From the NCBI RefSeq assembly GCF_000737325.1, contig NZ_CP011125.1, positions 5,456,001 to 5,520,000 on the forward strand: a DNA stretch of 64,000 nt. Reading direction: 5' to 3'. The notes below the pieces were generated by a model. It worked only from the letters and a program-made list of their open reading frames with translations. It had not been told where the DNA came from and made no database searches. This DNA comes from Sandaracinus amylolyticus. GTDB taxonomy: Bacteria > Myxococcota_A > Polyangia > Polyangiales > Sandaracinaceae. This document shows positions 27,813 through 37,361 of this stretch, piece by piece (positions within the stretch are counted from its first letter, which is position 1; every line of letters begins with the position of its first letter). The position numbers and the translations under genes were made by a program.

Positions 27813-28775
27813 TCAGCGGCTCGGCATCGCGAGCACGTCGGGCGGCTCCACGTCGACCAGCTCCACGCCCTCGGGGATCCCGCGCACCCGCACCGGCACG
27901 CTCTGGCCGCCGGCAGTGGGCTCGAGCTCGCTCACGTCGACGTACGGCACGACGCCGAGCGCGTCCATTCCGTCGAGCACCTGCGGCGCGCCGCGCACCC
28001 GCACGCGCACGCGCGCCGGACGCAGCTCGCGGACCTCGCCGCCGACCACCGCGACCTCGAGCCGCGGCAGCGATCGCTCCGCGACCTGCGGCGCGATCTC
28101 CACCACGACCGTCACCATCGCCTCGCCCTCGTACTCGGCGTGCGGCGGCAGGTGCATCAGCGTGACGCGACGCTCGTGACGTCCCGCCTCGAGCCCTGCG
28201 AGGTTGATCGGATCCGTCGTGACGTGATCGAGCGGCGAGATCTCCGGCGCCGGCCCCGTGATCACCGCGCTCGGCGGTCGCACCTCGGGCGGGCCCGCGA
28301 GCATCAGCCCGGGCGCCGGGCGGCCGTCGATCGTCGGGTGCACGGGCAGTCGGCGCTCGGCGCGATCCGCCCACTGCAGCGCGATCGTCGCGGGCGCGAT
28401 CTGCGTGATCTCGAGGCCCGCCGGCACCTCGAGGCGCTCGGGATCGAAGTAGTAGAGGCGCGCCCGCGTGTCATCGAGCGTCACCTGGATCGGCGGGATG
28501 TCGTCGCGCCGGATCGAGTTCAGCAGCGACCGCGAGCCGCGCAGCGTGACGCGCACGCGATCCGGGATGTCGGAGAGCAGGATGCGGCCCGTCGACGCGT
28601 CGGGCAGCACCGCCACGACGTCGACGAAGAGCGAGCGCTGTGCGTCCTCGGCGCCGCGCACGAGCGAGAAGAGCGCGAGCGACGCGACGAGCGAGAAGAC
28701 CTTCAGCGGGAAATTCTCGAAGATCAGGTTGCGGACGAACCCGCCTTCGCGCGCGCGAGCCGTGCTCGCGGTCAC
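27813..28775 (-). CDS. cdaR: YbbR-domain regulator of diadenylate cyclase
   Basis: A 320-residue protein with one N-terminal membrane segment (ENFPLKVFSLVASLALFSLV, residues about 19-38) and four consecutive YbbR-type beta domains outside the membrane (VRVTLRGSRSLLNSIRRDD, VKV-like SAVITGPAPEISPLDHVTTD, RVRVRGAPQVLDGMDALGVV). CdaR proteins bind and modulate the cyclase CdaA. Start GTG 28775 overlaps the cdaA stop by 4 bases (GTGA), the usual cdaA-cdaR arrangement. It is the last gene of the ftsH-folP-cdaA-cdaR run and is convergent with the membrane protein at 25953. Confidence 0.9.
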   Translation of the reverse strand: MTASTARAREGGFVRNLIFENFPLKVFSLVASLALFSLVRGAEDAQRSLFVDVVAVLPDASTGRILLSDIPDRVRVTLRGSRSLLNSIRRDDIPPIQVTLDDTRARLYYFDPERLEVPAGLEITQIAPATIALQWADRAERRLPVHPTIDGRPAPGLMLAGPPEVRPPSAVITGPAPEISPLDHVTTDPINLAGLEAGRHERRVTLMHLPPHAEYEGEAMVTVVVEIAPQVAERSLPRLEVAVVGGEVRELRPARVRVRVRGAPQVLDGMDALGVVPYVDVSELEPTAGGQSVPVRVRGIPEGVELVDVEPPDVLAMPSR

Positions 28776-29692
28776 GGTGCGCTCTCTTCCTTGCGCGCGG
28801 TCGCGGTCGGCACCGACGGCGGCGCGAGCGACGGGCGCTCACTCTGCGAGGGCGACGCGCGGCGCGTGGACGCGGTCGCGTCGGTGCGCGTCTTCTTCCG
28901 CACCGGCGTCGAGAACAGACCGAGCAGCGCCTGGCGCAGCGATCCCGCGTCGAGCCCGCGCGCCATGTTGCCGTTGAAGCAGAGCGAGATGCTCCCGCGC
29001 TCCTCGCTGACCACCACGACGACCGCGTCCGTCTCCTCGGAGATGCCGATCGCCGCGCGATGGCGCGTGCCGAGCGAGCGATCGAGCTTCGCGCTCGACG
29101 AGAGCGGCAGGTGCCCGCCCGCCTGCCAGATGCGCCCCTCGCGAATGATCACGGCGCCGTCGTGCAACGGGTTGTCCGCGTGCGGCACGAAGAGCGAGTA
29201 GAGGACCTCCTTCGTGACGCCGGAGTCGATCGGCGTGCCGTGCTCGACGAACTCGTCGAGCGCCGCGTCGCGCTCGAACACGATGATCGCGCCGATGTGC
29301 CGCTGCCCCATGTGCACCGCGGCCTTCACGACCTCTTCGATCGCCTGCACCTCGCGCACGTTGCGCGCGCCGCGGAACCACGGTCTCTGCCCGACGCGCG
29401 CGAGGACGCGACGGATGTCGTTCTGGAAGATGACGACGATCAGCAACACGATGTACGTGAGCAGCGCGTCGAGGATCGTGTAGAGCGTGACGAGCCCGAG
29501 CCGTCGCGCGAGGTGGTACACGAGGAAGACGAGGCCGAGGCCGATCGCCATCTGCATCGCCCGCGTGCCCTTCACGAGCAGCGTCAGGCGATAGAACAGG
29601 TAGGCGACGACGAGGACGTCGGCGACGTCGACGATGATGCGCAGCCGACCCCAGTCGACCATGCCGGTCAGGAGATCGCCGAGCTCAGGCAT
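28772..29692 (-). CDS. cdaA: Diadenylate cyclase CdaA (c-di-AMP synthase)
   Basis: A 306-residue enzyme making c-di-AMP from two ATP. Three membrane segments (about 17-40, 44-64, 74-94) precede the DAC domain with NPLHDGAVII (DGA at 178-180) and GTRHRAAIGISE (RHR at 210-212), the two motifs that bind ATP and metal. The C-terminus adds a Ser/Pro/Thr-rich tail of about 50 residues that is not part of the domain. Start at the ATG at 29692 fits the family; it overlaps the end of folP by 8 bases. c-di-AMP controls potassium uptake and cell-wall homeostasis, and glmM and a KimA-like transporter are in the same window. Confidence 0.95.
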   Translation of the reverse strand: MPELGDLLTGMVDWGRLRIIVDVADVLVVAYLFYRLTLLVKGTRAMQMAIGLGLVFLVYHLARRLGLVTLYTILDALLTYIVLLIVVIFQNDIRRVLARVGQRPWFRGARNVREVQAIEEVVKAAVHMGQRHIGAIIVFERDAALDEFVEHGTPIDSGVTKEVLYSLFVPHADNPLHDGAVIIREGRIWQAGGHLPLSSSAKLDRSLGTRHRAAIGISEETDAVVVVVSEERGSISLCFNGNMARGLDAGSLRQALLGLFSTPVRKKTRTDATASTRRASPSQSERPSLAPPSVPTATARKEESAP

Positions 29693-30557
29693 CGGCGCGC
29701 GTCTCCTTCCCGCGTGAGGCGCTGCGCGGCGGGCGCATCGCGAGCGCGACGAGCGCCGCCTGCCGCGAGACCGCGACGTCGTGCACGCGCACCGCGTGTG
29801 CGCCGCCGAGCACCGCGGCCGTGACCGCGGCGAGCGATCCACCGAGCCGTGCGTCCGGCGCGGGCGCGGCGCCCGACGCGTCCGGCGCGAGCTGACCGAT
29901 GAACGACTTGCGCGACGCACCGACGAGGACGCGATGTCCGCTCGCGACGAAGCGCGACGTCGCGCCGATCAGCGCCGCCGACTGCGCGGGCGTCTTCGCG
30001 AAGCCGACGCCGGGATCGATCCAGATCCGCTCCGCGCGCACGCCGCGCGACAGCGCGCGCGCGATCGCGGCGCGCAGCTCCGCGAGCACGTCCTCGACGA
30101 CGTCGCGGTACGCGGTGGTCGTCGCATCGACGCGCCCTCCGCCGCGCGAGTGCATCAGCACGAGCTCGGCGCCGCGTCGCGCGACCGCGTCGAGGAGCGC
30201 GTCGTCCGCGCCCATCGTCACGTCGTTGACGATCGACGCGCCGCGCGCGAGCGCTGCGTCCGCGACCTCGCCGCGCGCGGTGTCGATGCTCACCCGCATC
30301 CCGCGCGCGACGAGCGCGTCGATCACCGGCGCGACGCGCGCGATCTCCTCGCTCGGCGCGATGTCGGGCGCGCCCGCGCCGTACGTCTTGCCCGCGGGCC
30401 GCGACGACGCGCCGCCCACGTCGATCACGTCCGCGCCGTCGGCACGCATCCGCTCCGCGTGCTCGATCGCCGCACCGAGCGCGACGAACCGCCCGCCGTC
30501 GCTGAACGAGTCGGGCGTCACGTTGAGCACGCCCCAGATCTCGACGGGCGCGCTCAT
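29685..30557 (-). CDS. folP: Dihydropteroate synthase
   Basis: A 290-residue enzyme that joins p-aminobenzoate to the pterin in folate synthesis. Family segments are clear: GVLNVTPDSFSDGGRFVALG, DVIDVGGASSRPAG, MRVSIDTARGEVADAALARG, VNDVTMG, ELVLMHSRGG, IDPGVGFAKT, VGASRKSFIGQLA and a final VHDVAVSRQA. A GGAGG lies five bases before the ATG. It sits between ftsH (138 bases away, with a hairpin in the gap) and cdaA (8-base overlap), the common folP-cdaA order. Confidence 0.95.
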   Translation of the reverse strand: MSAPVEIWGVLNVTPDSFSDGGRFVALGAAIEHAERMRADGADVIDVGGASSRPAGKTYGAGAPDIAPSEEIARVAPVIDALVARGMRVSIDTARGEVADAALARGASIVNDVTMGADDALLDAVARRGAELVLMHSRGGGRVDATTTAYRDVVEDVLAELRAAIARALSRGVRAERIWIDPGVGFAKTPAQSAALIGATSRFVASGHRVLVGASRKSFIGQLAPDASGAAPAPDARLGGSLAAVTAAVLGGAHAVRVHDVAVSRQAALVALAMRPPRSASRGKETRADA

Positions 30558-30581
30558 GGGGCCTCCGGACGGAACACGAAC

Positions 30582-30612
30582 GGGCCGCCACGCTCCATTC
30601 GCGTAGCGGCCC
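30582..30612 (-). terminator. Hairpin in the ftsH-folP gap
   Basis: GGGCCGC (30582-30588) pairs with GCGGCCC (30606-30612), extended past one mismatch by ACGC/GCGT, around a 7-base loop. No T-run follows in the direction of transcription. It may attenuate read-through from ftsH into folP rather than end it fully. Confidence 0.45.
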
Positions 30613-30695
30613 TCGTTCGCGGGCTCTTCGTCGTCTCGGAGACCCCCACCCTACTCCCGGCGCGGCCCTTCACACCGCGCTGCGATCCACCGACG

Positions 30696-32618
<1,923 letters not shown>

Positions 32619-32666
32619 GTGCACCTCGTTCACGCGACTCGCGCACGCCGTCGCCACCGGACGACG

Positions 32667-32718
32667 ACGTGACGATCACGTGGATCCCGGAGAGCGGGCC
32701 TGCTCCGGGTCACGTGAC
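32667..32718. promoter_or_regulatory. Palindromes flanking a hairpin upstream of ftsH
   Basis: ACGTGA-CGA-TCACGT at 32667-32681 and GTCACGTGAC at 32709-32718 share the TCACGTGA-like core and flank CCGGAG/CTCCGG (32687-32692 with 32703-32708). On the minus strand TAGTCA (32720-32715) overlaps the second palindrome and could be a -10 element. The arrangement suggests an operator for an unknown regulator of ftsH. Confidence 0.45.
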
Positions 32719-32785
32719 TAGGGTGGCACACACTCTCCAGGCCGACAATCATTCGAGCTTCAGCTTTCCTCGGGTTCACGCTTCT

Positions 32786-33772
32786 TCATCGACCCGCTGA
32801 ACGCACGTTCGAAGAGGAGCCGAAGGGGGTCGGATCGTGCGTCGCGCGCAGCGCGCCACCGACGACCGAAGCGGTCCAGCCAGCGGGGAGCCGAGCGTTC
32901 CCTCTTCCCTGGAGCGCGACCTCCATGGCGTCCAGGTGTGCACGGCGAATCGTGCCGCCAGTGCGCGCGTGAGCCCAGATGCGCAGCGCCTCGCGACGCG
33001 CCGCGAGCGGCGCGCGAGAGAGCAGCTCCGCGTCGAGCGAATCGCCGTCTTTCGCGGCTCTCGCGAGCAGATGTCGCGCGTGCTTGCGCGCGAGCGCGTC
33101 GAGAGCGCGCGTGTCGTCGGCGATGTGCGCGAGGTGCCGCGCGATCGCCGGGCTCTCGATCGCGAGCGCCGGGAGGATCGCGTGACGCACTCGCGCGCGC
33201 TGGAACCTCGGATCGACGTTGCTGGGATCGTCGACGATCGTGAGGCGATGCGCCTCGATCCACGCGCGGACCTCGGCGCGCGTCGAGTCGATCAGAGGTC
33301 GCACGACTCCGTCGGCGCGACGGGGCGCGATGCCCGCGAGCCCGCGCGCGCCGCTGCCTCGCATCATGCGCGCGAGCACCGTCTCCGCTTGATCGTCGAG
33401 CGTGTGACCGACCGCGATGCGCGAGGCGCCGAGCTCGCTCGCGAGCGCATGGAGGAGCGCGTAGCGCGCGGCGCGCGCGCGGTCCTGGAGCGAGCCGCGC
33501 TTCGTGGGCAGCGTCGCGCGCAGCGGATGGAACGGCAGACCGAGCGCGCTCGCGTGCGCCGCGACGAGCTCGACCTCGCGCTGCGCTTCGGCGCGCAGCC
33601 CGTGATCGACCGATGCGACGTGCAGCTCGAGCGCGAGCTCGGGCGCGATGCGCGCGAGCACGTCGAGCATCGCGGTGGAGTCGGGCCCGCCGCTGACCGC
33701 GACGACGACGCGCTCGCCGCGCCGGAGCAGACGTCGCTCTCGGATCGTGCGTCGCACGCGCGCGAGGAGCAT
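32786..33772 (-). CDS. tilS: tRNA(Ile) lysidine synthetase
   Basis: A 328-residue ATPase that converts cytidine 34 of one tRNA(Ile) to lysidine. The PP-loop VAVSGGPDSTAMLDVLARI is near the N-terminus, followed by ASVDHGLRAEAQREVE, KRGSLQDRARAARYALLHAL and VGHTLDDQAETVLARMMRGSG, all typical. The protein is shorter than the about 430-residue E. coli enzyme and keeps only part of the C-terminal substrate domain. I take the ATG at 33772, because TAGTGT lies 8 bases before it; an in-frame GTG at 33784 would start inside that element. Located upstream of ftsH as in many bacteria. Confidence 0.92.
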   Translation of the reverse strand: MLLARVRRTIRERRLLRRGERVVVAVSGGPDSTAMLDVLARIAPELALELHVASVDHGLRAEAQREVELVAAHASALGLPFHPLRATLPTKRGSLQDRARAARYALLHALASELGASRIAVGHTLDDQAETVLARMMRGSGARGLAGIAPRRADGVVRPLIDSTRAEVRAWIEAHRLTIVDDPSNVDPRFQRARVRHAILPALAIESPAIARHLAHIADDTRALDALARKHARHLLARAAKDGDSLDAELLSRAPLAARREALRIWAHARTGGTIRRAHLDAMEVALQGRGNARLPAGWTASVVGGALRATHDPTPFGSSSNVRSAGR

Positions 33773-33780
33773 CGGATCGC

Positions 33781-33786
33781 ACACTA
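33781..33786 (-). promoter_or_regulatory. Putative -10 element for a leaderless tilS mRNA
   Basis: On the minus strand TAGTGT lies 8 bases before the ATG at 33772. It decides that start against the GTG at 33784. Confidence 0.45.
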
Positions 33787-33848
33787 GCAGCCGCGCCCGG
33801 CGATGCTCGGCACGATGGGACGAGCGCCACGGCTCGGACGACCCACGC

Positions 33849-33854
33849 TATGCT
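33849..33854 (+). promoter_or_regulatory. Putative -10 element that decides the start of the MopE-like gene
   Basis: TATGCT lies 7 bases before the GTG at 33862. The upstream in-frame ATG at 33850 is inside the element, so the GTG is the more likely start. Confidence 0.45.
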
Positions 33855-33861
33855 CAGGCCC

Positions 33862-35214
33862 GTGCTCCGCCGCGCCACCGTTCTGATCGCTCCGCTCCTC
33901 TTCGTCGTGCTCGGCGCCGCCGGGCCGTTCGAGGGCTGCGACGAGCGCGACGGGGACGACCCACGCCCGCTGCCACGCGACGTCGGCGGGACGTGCTTCT
34001 TCGACGAGGACTGCGTCCCCGCGGGGTGCGAGGCGTTGCGTTGCCTCGCCGGCGCGTGCGTCGAGGTCGCGCCGATCCGCGATGCCGACGGCGATGGTCA
34101 TGCGCCGCCCCCGTGCGGCACGGACTGCGACGATCGCGTGGTGACGGTCTCGCCCGACGCGACCGAGGTCTGCGATCTCGTCGATCAGGACTGCGACGGA
34201 GCGGTCGACGAGGACGCCGCGCCCACCGCGATCCGCTTCGACCTCACGACGCTCGATCCGACGATGAGCGCGACGAGCTGGGGCGATCGCGTGATCGTGA
34301 GCGACGGCGAGTTCACGGCGCGCGGCGTGCGCACGCGGCGCCTCGGGCTCGACGGAGCGCTCGGCACGGTCGAGCCGCTCTACGACACCGAGCGCGCGCC
34401 GATCGCGATCGACGCCGCGCCCACCGAGGAGGGCGCGTGGTTCGTGATCGCGCTCGAGCCCGCGACCGATGCGAGCGCGACGATCGTGCTGGTCGAGCTG
34501 GAGCGCGACGACGAGGGCGCGGTGATGCCGGTCGGAGCGCCCGTGACGCGCGACGTCGACGGCGTGACCGCGATGGTCGCGATCACGATCGACGACGTGC
34601 CCTACGTCGCGTGGGACGCGGAGGACACGTCGCGCTTCGTGTGGACGCCGGCGTGGGCCGCGCCGGTGCGCGTGGGCGACGGGCTCGTCGCGGGCATCGG
34701 TGCGCTCGATCTCGCGAGCGACGGCGCGAACGTCGTGGTCCCGAGCGGCGCGCGCGAGCTCACGTTCCTCGCGACGGCGGACGGCTCGGTGGTCGGCACC
34801 GTCGTGCCCGACGGCGAGCTCTCGCCGGGGCATCCGCTCGCGTCCGACGAGGGACACGTCTGGGCGCTGGTGCGCGACGCGTTCGATCACTCGCTGCAGC
34901 CGATCACGTCGAGCGGCACGAGCCCGGTCACGACGCTGCCGACGGGCGGGGGCAGCGTGCAGCTCGGGATCGATCGCACGTCGGACGGTCTCGTGATCAC
35001 GCGCGGCGACACGAGCAGCCTGCGCGCGTGGGTGCTCGACGCGGAGATGCCGTCGACGATCCGCCGCACCTTCGGTCCCGACGAGATCAGCGGGACGGGC
35101 CGGGCCATCGTGGGCGTCGACGTCGCGGCGACGACGCAGGGCACGGCGATCATCACGAATTTCGGCGCCGGGGGCAGCAGCCTCGCGGTGCTCGCGTGCG
35201 GCGCGGGGAGCTGA
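33862..35214 (+). CDS. Exported MopE-like metal-binding-motif protein
   Basis: A 450-residue exported protein with an N-terminal signal (LRRATVLIAPLLFVVLGAAG) followed by a Cys that might be lipidated, though the lipobox is not canonical. Cysteine-rich sequence (TCFFDEDCVPAGCEALRCLA) leads to the MopE/PF11617-like putative metal-binding repeat (CGTDCDDRVVTVSPDATEVC, then DLVDQDCDGAVDED) common in Myxococcota surface proteins. The remaining about 330 residues are beta-rich with repeated strands, probably a propeller. Gene is divergent from tilS and ends three bases before the oligoribonuclease start, so the two are likely co-transcribed. Ligand unknown. Confidence 0.78.
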   Translation: MLRRATVLIAPLLFVVLGAAGPFEGCDERDGDDPRPLPRDVGGTCFFDEDCVPAGCEALRCLAGACVEVAPIRDADGDGHAPPPCGTDCDDRVVTVSPDATEVCDLVDQDCDGAVDEDAAPTAIRFDLTTLDPTMSATSWGDRVIVSDGEFTARGVRTRRLGLDGALGTVEPLYDTERAPIAIDAAPTEEGAWFVIALEPATDASATIVLVELERDDEGAVMPVGAPVTRDVDGVTAMVAITIDDVPYVAWDAEDTSRFVWTPAWAAPVRVGDGLVAGIGALDLASDGANVVVPSGARELTFLATADGSVVGTVVPDGELSPGHPLASDEGHVWALVRDAFDHSLQPITSSGTSPVTTLPTGGGSVQLGIDRTSDGLVITRGDTSSLRAWVLDAEMPSTIRRTFGPDEISGTGRAIVGVDVAATTQGTAIITNFGAGGSSLAVLACGAGS

Positions 35215-35217
35215 TCG

Positions 35218-35772
35218 ATGCCGGTCGAGAGCGATTTGTTGGTGTGGATGGACCTCGAGATGAGCGGGCTCGCGATCGAGCGCGAGCGCATCCTCGAGAT
35301 CGCGGTGATCGTCACCGACGGGCAGCTGGAGATCCTCGCGGAGGGCCCGGAGATCGTGGTGCACCAACCCGACTCGCTGCTCGACGCGATGGACGACTGG
35401 AACAAGCAGCACCACGGCGCGTCGGGGCTCGTCGATCGCGTGCGCGCGTCGACGATCTCGGAGGCCGAGGCCGAGCGTCAGGTGCTCGAGTTCGTCGCGG
35501 CGCACGTGCCGGCGCGCGCGGCGCCGCTCGCGGGCAACAGCGTCCACCAGGATCGCCTCTTCCTCGCGAAGTACATGCCGCAGGTCGAGAAGTACCTGCA
35601 CTACCGCAACGTCGACGTCTCGACGCTCAAGGAGCTCGTGCGTCGCTGGCACCCGCAGGCCTACGCGGGCCGTCCGACGAAGCGCGGCTCGCACCGCGCG
35701 CTCGGCGACATCCGCGAGTCGATCGACGAGCTGCGCTACTACCGTCGCGCGGTGTTCGTTCCGTCGACCTGA
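35218..35772 (+). CDS. orn: Oligoribonuclease
   Basis: A 184-residue 3'-5' exonuclease of the DEDDh class that degrades 2-5 nt RNA and the linear products of cyclic dinucleotide breakdown. Acidic residues are visible in WMDLEMSGL (Asp12, Glu14), in GNSVHQDRLFLAKYMPQVEK and in SHRALGDIRESIDELRYYR (His and Asp). Length and motifs match Orn closely. It starts three bases after the MopE-like gene and ends ahead of a strong hairpin shared with the convergent gene. Confidence 0.95.
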   Translation: MPVESDLLVWMDLEMSGLAIERERILEIAVIVTDGQLEILAEGPEIVVHQPDSLLDAMDDWNKQHHGASGLVDRVRASTISEAEAERQVLEFVAAHVPARAAPLAGNSVHQDRLFLAKYMPQVEKYLHYRNVDVSTLKELVRRWHPQAYAGRPTKRGSHRALGDIRESIDELRYYRRAVFVPST

Positions 35773-35782
35773 CGGAACGAGA

Positions 35783-35818
35783 ACGAGCGGCGCAGCCAGT
35801 CGGGGCCGCGCCGCTCGT
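35783..35818. terminator. Bidirectional hairpin between convergent genes
   Basis: ACGAGCGGCGC (35783-35793) pairs perfectly with GCGCCGCTCGT (35808-35818), an 11-bp stem with a 14-base loop, between the stops at 35772 (orn) and 35831. No T-run follows on either side. Confidence 0.6.
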
Positions 35819-35830
35819 CGTCGGGACGAC

Positions 35831-36634
35831 TCAGAACGAGCCGCTGATCACGGGCACGTTCACGTCGGTGCTCGGCGCGAGGCGGAGCGCCTCGCTCTCC
35901 GCGACCGTGAACGACGAGCGCGTCTGGACCATCGGCAGGCCGAGCAGCACCTGACGGCCCATCCCATCGAAGCGCAGGATGCCGGGCCCACCCGCGAGCA
36001 GACCGCGGACCTGGCGCTGCACCGCGCTGCTGCCGCCCTCGGTGGCGTCGCCGGCGTCGTCACCCGCGGGCTCGGGCGGCGGCGTGTCGCCGTTGCCGCC
36101 CTCGACCGGCTCGTCGCCGAACTCGCCCTCGACCTGCACCGCGTCGGTCGTCGTGCCGTCCTCGTAGGTCGGCTCTTCCTCGGCCTGACCGCCGTCGTCG
36201 CGCGCGACCGCGTCCTGGCCGGGGTCGTACGCGGTCAGCGCGAGGGTCGCGACGAGCGTCGGCACCACGAGCGCGAGTCCGACCGCGAGGAACGCGACGT
36301 CGACTTCCGGCGAATTCTGCGTCTCCTGCTCCATGAAGTAGCCGCCGATCGCGCCCGCGGCCGCGCCGACCACCGGGAACACGAGGTAGGGCCACCACTC
36401 GTTCGTGCCCGCCGCTTCCTGGACGAGCGCCGGGATCACGAACCCGAGCTCCGCGCCGATCAGACCGAGACCGACGATGCCCTTGCCGTCGGGCGAGACG
36501 CGCGAGCAGGTCGGGCTGGGCATGCACTGCGCTTCGGCGCGCGATGGACCGACCGAGACGGAACCGACGACGATCGCGCTGGCGAGCGCGGCGGTGATCA
36601 TCGCTCGCGCGAAGAACTGACCCTTGGAGCTCAA
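35831..36634 (-). CDS. Exported membrane-associated protein, hypothetical
   Basis: A 267-residue protein starting at TTG 36634. The choice rests on a strong GGGGAGG seven bases upstream and on the signal peptide it creates (SSKGQFFARAMITAALASAI ... AEAQ). Mature part: two hydrophobic segments (IVGLGLIGAELGFVIPALVQ; YLVFPVVGAAAGAIGGYFM; VAFLAVGLALVVPTLVATLA), a long acidic Gly/Thr-rich linker, then a short beta-rich C-terminal domain (GGPGILRFDGMGRQVLLGLP). No family recognised. It is convergent with orn and divergent from the marR operon. Confidence 0.7.
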   Translation of the reverse strand: MSSKGQFFARAMITAALASAIVVGSVSVGPSRAEAQCMPSPTCSRVSPDGKGIVGLGLIGAELGFVIPALVQEAAGTNEWWPYLVFPVVGAAAGAIGGYFMEQETQNSPEVDVAFLAVGLALVVPTLVATLALTAYDPGQDAVARDDGGQAEEEPTYEDGTTTDAVQVEGEFGDEPVEGGNGDTPPPEPAGDDAGDATEGGSSAVQRQVRGLLAGGPGILRFDGMGRQVLLGLPMVQTRSSFTVAESEALRLAPSTDVNVPVISGSF

Positions 36635-36757
36635 GCTCGCCTCCCCTGCCGGCGGGCGCGACACGCGCGCGCGGCGATCGGAATCAATCGGCGCGCAGAC
36701 TGACATATGGCCCACGCCGCGGGCAACCGCGGGACGGGGCCCACACGGCCATGCCTC

Positions 36758-36796
36758 TTGACCGTCATCCGCGACCCGAATATTACGCATGCGAAA
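36758..36796 (+). promoter_or_regulatory. Sigma-70 promoter with overlapping palindromic operator for the marR operon
   Basis: TTGACC (36758-36763) and TATTAC (36781-36786) are 17 bases apart, matching the -35/-10 consensus at 5/6 and 4/6 positions. CGCATGCG (36786-36793), with flanking TT and AA giving a 14-base imperfect palindrome at 36783-36796, covers the -10 and predicted start. This is where a MarR dimer would block transcription. The AT-rich local sequence stands out. Confidence 0.6.
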
Positions 36797-36834
36797 CATC
36801 TCGCTCGTGGGCCACGAGCGGGAACGAGTGAACC

Positions 36835-37344
36835 GTGGCGCAATCCGAGCAGGGCGTTCAACGAGGCAGCGACATCGACCGCATCGTCGAGACGATCCTC
36901 TATCTCTACACGGAGAGCCGCAGGGTCACGAAGACGGTCGCGCGCGGGATGGGGCTCACCGGTCCGCAGGTCACCGCGCTGAAGATCCTCGAGGCGGTCG
37001 GCGAGATCTCGCTCTCCGAGCTCAGCGAGCGGATGAGCGCGCGCAACTCGACGATCACCGGCATCGTCGATCGCATGGAGCGCGACGGGCTCGTGGTGCG
37101 CGAGCGCAGCGAGACCGATCGGCGCGTCGTGAAGATCCGCGCGACCGAGCGCGGGTCGCAGATCGCGCGCGGCGTTCCGGTCACGGCGATGGAGCTCTTC
37201 GGCAGCGCGCTCAGGTCGCTCTCGGCGAGCGATCGCGCGGAGCTGCGGCGCATCCTCGCGAGGCTCGCGGACCGCGTGCGCATCGAGATCGAGGAGCGCG
37301 AGAAGATGGGTGGCGCGGACACCGCCGCGCGCGACGGGGATTGA
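36835..37344 (+). CDS. MarR-family transcriptional regulator
   Basis: A 169-residue winged-helix regulator. Helix GMGLTGPQVTALKILEAVGE precedes the HTH (ISLSELSERMSARNSTITGI) and the wing (ERDGLVVRERSETDRRVVKI), then the C-terminal dimer helices. MarR proteins usually repress neighbouring catabolic or efflux genes and release DNA on binding an aromatic or CoA ligand. Start is GTG 36835. It is the first gene of an operon with the BKACE-family enzyme and the enoyl-CoA hydratase, and a palindrome overlaps the promoter, so autoregulation by an acyl-CoA-type ligand is likely. Confidence 0.9.
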   Translation: MAQSEQGVQRGSDIDRIVETILYLYTESRRVTKTVARGMGLTGPQVTALKILEAVGEISLSELSERMSARNSTITGIVDRMERDGLVVRERSETDRRVVKIRATERGSQIARGVPVTAMELFGSALRSLSASDRAELRRILARLADRVRIEIEEREKMGGADTAARDGD

Positions 37345-37361
37345 GACCGAGGAGGATCGAC

